From JAWPNA01 sp045402695 (GTDB taxonomy: Bacteria; Acidobacteriota; Polarisedimenticolia; JACPZX01; DASXTC01), in the NCBI GenBank assembly GCA_045402695.1, contig JAWPNA010000458.1, positions 1 to 11,876 on the forward strand: a stretch of DNA of 11,876 nucleotides, given 5' to 3'. Position 1 is the first letter of the stretch, and every line of letters begins with the position of its first letter. Shown piece after piece: positions 1-6,400 of this stretch. The notes below the pieces were generated by a model. It had not been told where the DNA came from. It worked only from the letters and a program-made list of their open reading frames with translations, and did not search any database. A program made the translations under genes and the position numbers.

Positions 1-92
1 TGGGAGAATTCTCGCTGTACGCCACGCGGCGGGGCATGCCGGATCAACCTCACAGGAATTTGCCCAGCGATTGGAGTAGAAACGATCCGTTC

Positions 93-152
93 ACTTGTGA
101 TTGAACCTGTTCGAAGAGTCCTTCGAGCTGCTCTTGACTTGCTCGATTGAAC
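93..152. promoter_or_regulatory. Putative operator: direct repeat ACTTG-n-GATTGAAC with a GAAC-CT-GTTC dyad
   Basis: The sequence ACTTG followed by GATTGAAC occurs twice, at 93-106 with a 1-nt gap and at 137-152 with a 3-nt gap. The two GATTGAAC copies are 46 bp apart, and the first overlaps an inverted repeat GAAC-CT-GTTC (103-112). Such paired sites upstream of a gene can bind a regulator. I cannot match them to a known operator; the dyad spacing differs from the Bacillus LexA box, which has four central bases. Function is inference only. Confidence 0.25.
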
Positions 153-352
153 GCCGGCTGCCGTTGGTTTACGCGGATTCTCAGCACATCTTATCCGGGA
201 CCGCGGTAACATGCACCGGCACCCCTCTTGCACTCGTGGAGTCTCGATGAGCTGTGCTTGTTGGCCGTGGCCGCTCGGGGCGTACGGCAGCCTGCAGCTC
301 TCGAGCACGCGCCTGCGGCGCTCGGAATGCAGGGACTCATGGCGTTCCTGAA

Positions 353-360
353 AAGGGGGG
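353..360 (+). promoter_or_regulatory. Ribosome binding site of the giant gene
   Basis: AAGGGGGG lies 6 nt before the ATG at 367. This purine-rich tract at normal Shine-Dalgarno spacing, followed directly by a basic N-terminus and a hydrophobic stretch, is what fixes the start codon. Confidence 0.6.
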
Positions 361-366
361 TGTCAC

Positions 367-471
367 ATGGCAAGGCAGATCTACGCGCGACTTGGGCGTC
401 CTTCGGCGGCGCTGCTCCTCTTGTTATTCTGCCTGCTGGCGCCCGTCGGCTGGAAAGTCATCATGGGCGCG
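367..471 (+). other. Signal peptide or signal anchor of the giant protein
   Basis: Residues 1-12 contain three arginines (MARQIYARLGRP). They are followed by the Leu-rich hydrophobic run AALLLLLFCLLAPVG, an ordinary Sec signal layout. A possible signal peptidase site is after MGA (residue 35); a second is after VASA (residue 50). There is no lipobox at the right place: C22 sits inside the hydrophobic core. An uncleaved membrane anchor cannot be excluded. Confidence 0.7.
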
Positions 472-3400
472 GACGAGGGCCTTGCTTCCGGACACACGAC
501 TCTCGTCGCCTCGGCGGCTCCGTCGTTCGACAGGGGCGTTTCCGCTCTTAAAGGGCGCTTCGGTTCCCCGAGTTACCTTGATCCCCCGGCCTCGCTTCCG
601 ATCCTTGTGGGCGCGAACTGGCGCTACTTCAAAGGCATCTCGTCCGCTCCGCCATCCACCTGGAACACGGTCGGCTTCGACGATACGACGTGGTTCCTCG
701 GACCGAGCGGGTTTGGCTACGGCGACGGCGACGACGCGACCGACCTGAGCGACATGAGTACCACTCCCACCTACCTCTCCGTTTACGTTCGGCGGGAGTT
801 CACCATCCCAGACCTTGGCTCCATCGCGGGTGTCACGCTCACCATCGACTACGACGATGGCTTCATCGCCTACGTCAACGGCGCGGAAGTGGCTCGCAGC
901 GCGTCCATGAGCGCGGCGGGAGCTCCCCCCGCGTACAACGCGACAGCCACATCGCACGAGGCGGTGGCGGGGGGCGGAGGACCAGCCGAGACGATCACCA
1001 TCACCACGGCCCAACTTGTGCAAGGCACAAACGTTGTTGCGATCGAGGGGCACAATCAGGCCACGACCAGCTCGGACTTCAGCCTGATCCCGAGCCTGGC
1101 CATCGCGCTCCCGCCCAACGCTCCGCCGGACGCGCCATCGAATCCCAGCCCCGCGAACCTCCAGACCGGCCTGTCCACCAATCCACAGCTGTGCGTGGAC
1201 GTCGACGACGCCGAAGGGTTTCCTCTCGACGTGACGTTTTACGGCCGCGAGGCCACCGGCGTTGCGGGTGACCCGTTCACCATCATTGCGATGCCTGATA
1301 CTCAGTACTACTCCGAGAGCTATCCGACAACGTACGCCGCACAGACGACGTGGATACGCGACAACCGGATCGCCAGGAACATCGTCTTCTCCATCGGCCT
1401 CGGAGACTGCGTGAACATCGCCGACATCCAGGCTCAGTGGACCAACGCCAACGCCGCCAACAGCATTCTTGAGGATTCGTTGCTGACCGGGCTCGCGGAC
1501 GGCATCCCGTACGGGATCGCGGTCGGAAATCACGATCAGGTCCCGAATGGCACCGCCCGCACCGGCGCCGACGAGAACGCCACGACCGTGCTCTACAACC
1601 AGACGTTTCCCAAGAGCCGTTTCTCCGGGCGCGCCTACCACGGAGGCAACTACCCGCTGCCAGGCTTCTCGGACAGCATGGACAACCACTACGAGCTGTT
1701 CAGCGCCGGCGGCATGGACTTCATCGTTTTTCACCTCGAGTGGGACAACGGCAACTGCTCGTGGCCGGCAGACGGGACCCCGCCGACGGGCACGCTCACA
1801 ACCTGCCAGAACGTCATGACGTGGATGAGGGACATCCTGATCGCCAACCCGACCCGGCGCGCCATCATCTCGTCCCACTTCATGGGGACGCCGAGCTCGG
1901 GAGGCTCCGGGACGATGACTCTGTCCAATCAGGGCCAGGCATACCTGAACATGGCGAGGCCGCTGCCGAACGTGTTCCTGATGCTCGGCGGCCACCTGGA
2001 CCAATCGAACCACAGGGAGGACGTCGCCAACGACGGCCACAAGATCTACACGGTCGTCTCGGACTTCCAGACGCGGCCGAACGGAGGCGACGGCTGGCTC
2101 CGGATCATGACCTTCGATCCTCAGGCCGACACGATTCAAATCGAGACGTACTCACCGACGATTTCGGGCGGGCGGTTCATCAACAGGCCGACACGGCACG
2201 CCGACGACCAGTCGAATGCGACGCCGATCGCGGATCCGAATGCCGTCTGCTCCTCCACGCGCACGAACAGCTGCAACGAGCTGCTGATCCCCTACGACAT
2301 GGACGCGGGCGCTCCGTTCGTGGCCGTCGGCACCGACGCGGGCGCGCCGGCCGGCACGCGGGCCTGCGTGAACTGGCCCGGGCTGCAGGTGGGGACGACC
2401 TACGAGTGGTACGCCGTGGCCTCGGACGGCTCCTCGTCGACGGCCGGCGCCCGGCAGTCGTTCTCGACCACGACGAGCTGCGCTCTGAACAGCGAGTGCG
2501 ACGATGCGAATCCCTGCACGGATGACGTCTGCACTGGCTCCTTGTGCGTGCACGCGAATGTCTCCGGATGTTGCCTCACCACCGCGGAGTGCGATGACGG
2601 CAACGTCTGCACCGACGATGCCTGCACGGCGAACGCTTGTGTGTCCACCAGCAACAGCAGCCCGTGCACTGACAACAACGCCTGCACGACCGGGGACTTC
2701 TGCAGCGGCGGCTCGTGCGTCGGCGGATCCGCAGCCAACTGCGCCGACGACAACGCGTGCACCGCTGACTCCTGCTCTCCGGCCATGGGGTGCGCGAGCT
2801 CGTATGCGCCGACGCCTGGGTGCTGCACGACGAATGCGGAGTGCAACGACGGCCTCCCGGGCACCACCGACACCTGCGCAGCGGGGGATTGCTCCAACGA
2901 GGCCAGCCCGGCATGCACGACGGTCGGAGACTGCGATGACGGCGATGCCTGCACCACGGATGCATGCATGGGAGGGAACCCGGCGGCGCTCGTGTTGGAC
3001 GGAAGCGGCGACTACGTGACGATGGGAGCGGATCCCGACCTCGGCCTTGCCCAGTTCAGCGTAGAGTGCTGGTTCAAGAGAACCGGCACGGGGGCGACCG
3101 CGAACACGGGGACCGGTGGATTTCTGGGCGTGCCGCTCGTGGCGAAGGGTGTGGGCGAGAGCGAGACCGACACGTTCAACGCGAACTATTTCCTGGGTCT
3201 CAAGGAAACCAGTACCGGCTCGGGCGTCTGGGTGCTGGCGGCTGATTTCGAGGAAGGGCAGGGAGGTGGGACCCTCGGCCTCAATCACCCCGTGTCGGGT
3301 GCCACGGCGGTGACAAGCAATGCATGGCATCACGCGGTCGCCACGTATGACGGAACCACTTGGAGCCTCTACCTCGACGGGAACCTCGACGCAACACTGG

Positions 3401-6400
3401 CTGTCGGCCAGCCGGCCGCATCCAATTCCATCCAGCACTTCGGTGTCGGCACCGCCCTGAACTCCTCGGGTGTCGCCTCGGGATTCTTCGCGGGGTTGAT
3501 GGACGAAGTCCGGGTGTGGGACCACGCGCGAACCCCTGTGGAGATTCAGGCGGGCATGAGCCAGGCGATCACCGGCGCGACAGGTCTTGTGGCCCGCTGG
3601 GGTTTCGACGAGGCCTCCGGCGCCGCGCTCGACTCGACGACTCCATCCGAAGATGGAGCGCTGGCGGGCAACGCGACGCGCAGCGCCTCCGACGTGCCGC
3701 CTCTCGGCTCCGGGACCTGCAGCCACACCGCCGTGGGCTGCAACGATGGAAACGTCTGCACCGTGGACTCCTGCGACGCGTCGACGGGGTGCGTCTACGC
3801 CCCCGGCAACGAGGGTGGTTCGTGTGACGATGGGAATACCTGCACCGGGAACGACGTCTGCGGCACGGGCGTCTGCGCGGGGATTCCTGACGGCAGCTGC
3901 TGCCAGATCGACGCCGACTGCGACGACTCCAATCAGTGCACGACCGATTCCTGTGTCGAGGCGAACTCGGCGGCCCTCTCGTTCAACGGATCGAGCGAGC
4001 AGGTCGCCTTCGGTGCGGCGGCGACTCACCCGCAGCTCGGCCTCGATCGGTTCACGATCGAGTTCTGGATCAACAGGGCATCGGCCGGAGTGCAGACAGG
4101 CTACTGGTCGGGCGGGACAACGGCCGTCCCCCTCGTCACCAAGGGACGCGGGGTCGGTGACGGAGGGAACTTCGACCTCAACTACTTCGTCGGCATCGAT
4201 CAGACCGGCGTCTTCGTCGCGGACTTCGAGCAGCTAGAGGCGACGGCCGGAGCCGACAACCGCGCTGCCGGAACGACCACCGTCCAGGATGGCGTCTGGT
4301 ACCACGTCGCCGCCTCGTACGACGGCGCCGCCCTGAAACTGTACGTGAACGGAACGCTCGAAGGGTCGCTGGCGACCACGACGACGCCGCGCGCGGACAG
4401 CGTCCACCGCTTCGCCATCGGCACGGCCTGGAACGACGACGCGAGCAAAGGCACCGTCGGTCCGGCCGGGTTCTTCGCGGGCCTGATCGATGAAGTCCGC
4501 GCCTGGGATCACGCCCGGCCCGCCGGCGACATCCAGAGCGGGATGAACGCGCAGATCGAATCCGCGTCGGGCCTGGTGGGCCGGTGGGGCATGAACGAGG
4601 GCAGCGGCGCGAGCGTGGGCGATTCGGTCGGCTCCGCAACGGGGACCGTCTCGGCTGCGCAATGGGTCGTCATGGGCCTCATGGACCTCGGCGCCGGCTT
4701 CTGCACCCAGACGGTGGCGACCGGCGCCGCCTGCGAGGACGGAAACCTTTGCCTGACCGGCGACACCTGCGACGCCCTCGGCGTGTGCCAGCCCGGCGCG
4801 GCGCCTCTGGACTGCGATGACGCCAATGTCTGCACCGACGACGCCTGCGACAACGAGCTGGGGTGCGTCCACTACGACAACACCGCTCCTTGCAGCGACG
4901 GCAGCGCCTGCACGACCAGCGAGATGTGCGACGGAGGGACCTGCGCCGGCGGCACACCCGTGGTCTGCGATGACGGCATCTTCTGCAACGGTGTGGAGAC
5001 CTGCAACGTATCCACGGGCTGCGTCGCCGGGACTCCGCCGAGCTGCGACGACGGCAACCCGTGCACGGCGGATCTCTGCGACACGCTCCTCGGGTGCGTG
5101 CACGGCACCGATCCGGCGGCATGCGACGATCTGGATGCCTGTTCGGCGGACGCCTGTATCTTCGCACCCACGATGTCGGCCCTGGTCTTTGACGGAACGA
5201 ACGACTACGTCACGATGGGGGCGGCGCCGGGTCTCGGAGCCACCCGGTTCACCTTGGAGACGTGGTTCTACTGGACGGGAGGCGGCGTGGCCGTCTCCAC
5301 CGGCACCGGCGGGCTGGCCTCGGCGATCCCGCTGGTCGGCAAGGGAGCCGCTCAGGCGGAGACCCCCGCCAACGTCAACATGAACTACTTCCTGGGAATC
5401 GTGAACAGCCGTCTGGCCGGTGACTTCGAGGACACGGCCACCGGGCTGAACCATCCGGTTTGCACCGCCGCGGCGGCGCCGGCCATCACCACGAATTCAT
5501 GGCACCACGCGGCGGCGACTTACGACGGCACGAGGTGGCGCCTCTACCTGGACGGAGCGGAGCTCTCGGTCGACACGGCCTGCTCGGCCTGCTCGGGCGG
5601 AGCGTGTACCGTGTCGCCGGGGGCGACACCCGAGGGCGGCAGCATTCAGTATTTCGGGCTCGGCACGACGCTCACCAGCACGGGAGTTGCGGCGGGCTTC
5701 TTCCAGGGCCGTTTGGACGAGGTTAGAATCTGGAATGACGCGCGCAGCGCCGCCGAGATCCTCGCGGGCAGGGATCGGCGCATTTCCTCTGATCTCGGTC
5801 TGAAGGGACGTTGGTCGCTGGATCAAGGGAGCGGAACATCCGCGCCCAATTCCATCTCGCCGGCGGAGGACGGCACTCTCACGAACTTCGATCACACAGC
5901 AAGCTCTGGCTGGATCACCGGCGCAACGGTCTTCTCGGCCGCCGAGTGCTCCTACCCGAACGCGCCGAACGGGACATCGTGCAACGATGGAAACGTCTGC
6001 ACTGCGCCGGACCAGTGCACGGCCGGTAACTGCGCAGGCGCGGTCGTTGGCGGCTGCTGCCTCACGGCCGCGGAGTGCAACGACGCGAACATCTGCACAG
6101 CGGATGCATGCGTCGCCAACGCGTGCGATTTTTCCCCAATCCCCGGATGCACCGCATGCACCACGGACGCGCAATGCGATGACGTGAACGGCTGCACGGC
6201 CGACTCGTGCAACACCGCGAACGACGCGGCGATCTCATTCGCCGGGACGGCCGGCAACCGTGTCCAGTTCCCGGTCGGGAGCGGAGTCGACTACCTGAAC
6301 AACTTCGGCACCGGCAGCTTCACGGTCGAGGGCTGGGTCTACACGGACGGAGGCGCCGTCTCGCTCACGGGGATCTTCCGCCACGGCAGGCAGCAGGATT

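Larger units (their letters stand above)
1..366. other. Upstream non-coding region of the giant exported-protein gene
   Basis: I see no gene here. The open frames that touch this stretch start with unremarkable low-complexity Arg/Ala-rich sequence and run into the giant gene in other frames. The part from about 60 to 200 is visibly richer in A and T than the rest of the window, which suits a promoter or regulatory region. It holds a repeated GATTGAAC (99-106 and 145-152), a GAAC-CT-GTTC dyad (103-112) and a perfect 10-bp palindrome, GAGAATTCTC (4-13). A TTGACT at 134-139 resembles a -35 box, but I find no acceptable -10 at the right distance, so I do not call a promoter. Confidence 0.6.

Noticed and set aside
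4..13. Perfect palindrome GAGAATTCTC as a terminator of an upstream gene
   Set aside because: There is no loop and no T run, and the window edge hides the context; a 10-bp palindrome alone is weak evidence.
134..162. TTGACT as a -35 box for the giant gene
   Set aside because: At 16-18 bp downstream the sequence is GC-rich (around CGGCTGCC), with no resemblance to a -10 box.
424..2139. Long antisense open frame (571 codons) opposite the phosphoesterase region
   Set aside because: It is rich in Arg, Val and Gly with no recognisable motif. It mirrors the third-position GC bias of the real gene on the plus strand, which has clear domains throughout.
2152..4029. Long antisense open frame (625 codons) opposite Cys block A to LamG module 2
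   Set aside because: It is an Arg/Ala/Gly-rich shadow of the repetitive plus-strand gene, with no domain or plausible start signal.
4234..5454. Antisense open frame (406 codons) opposite LamG modules 2-3
   Set aside because: The shadow composition comes from the GC-rich codon pattern of the plus-strand repeats; there is no recognisable family.
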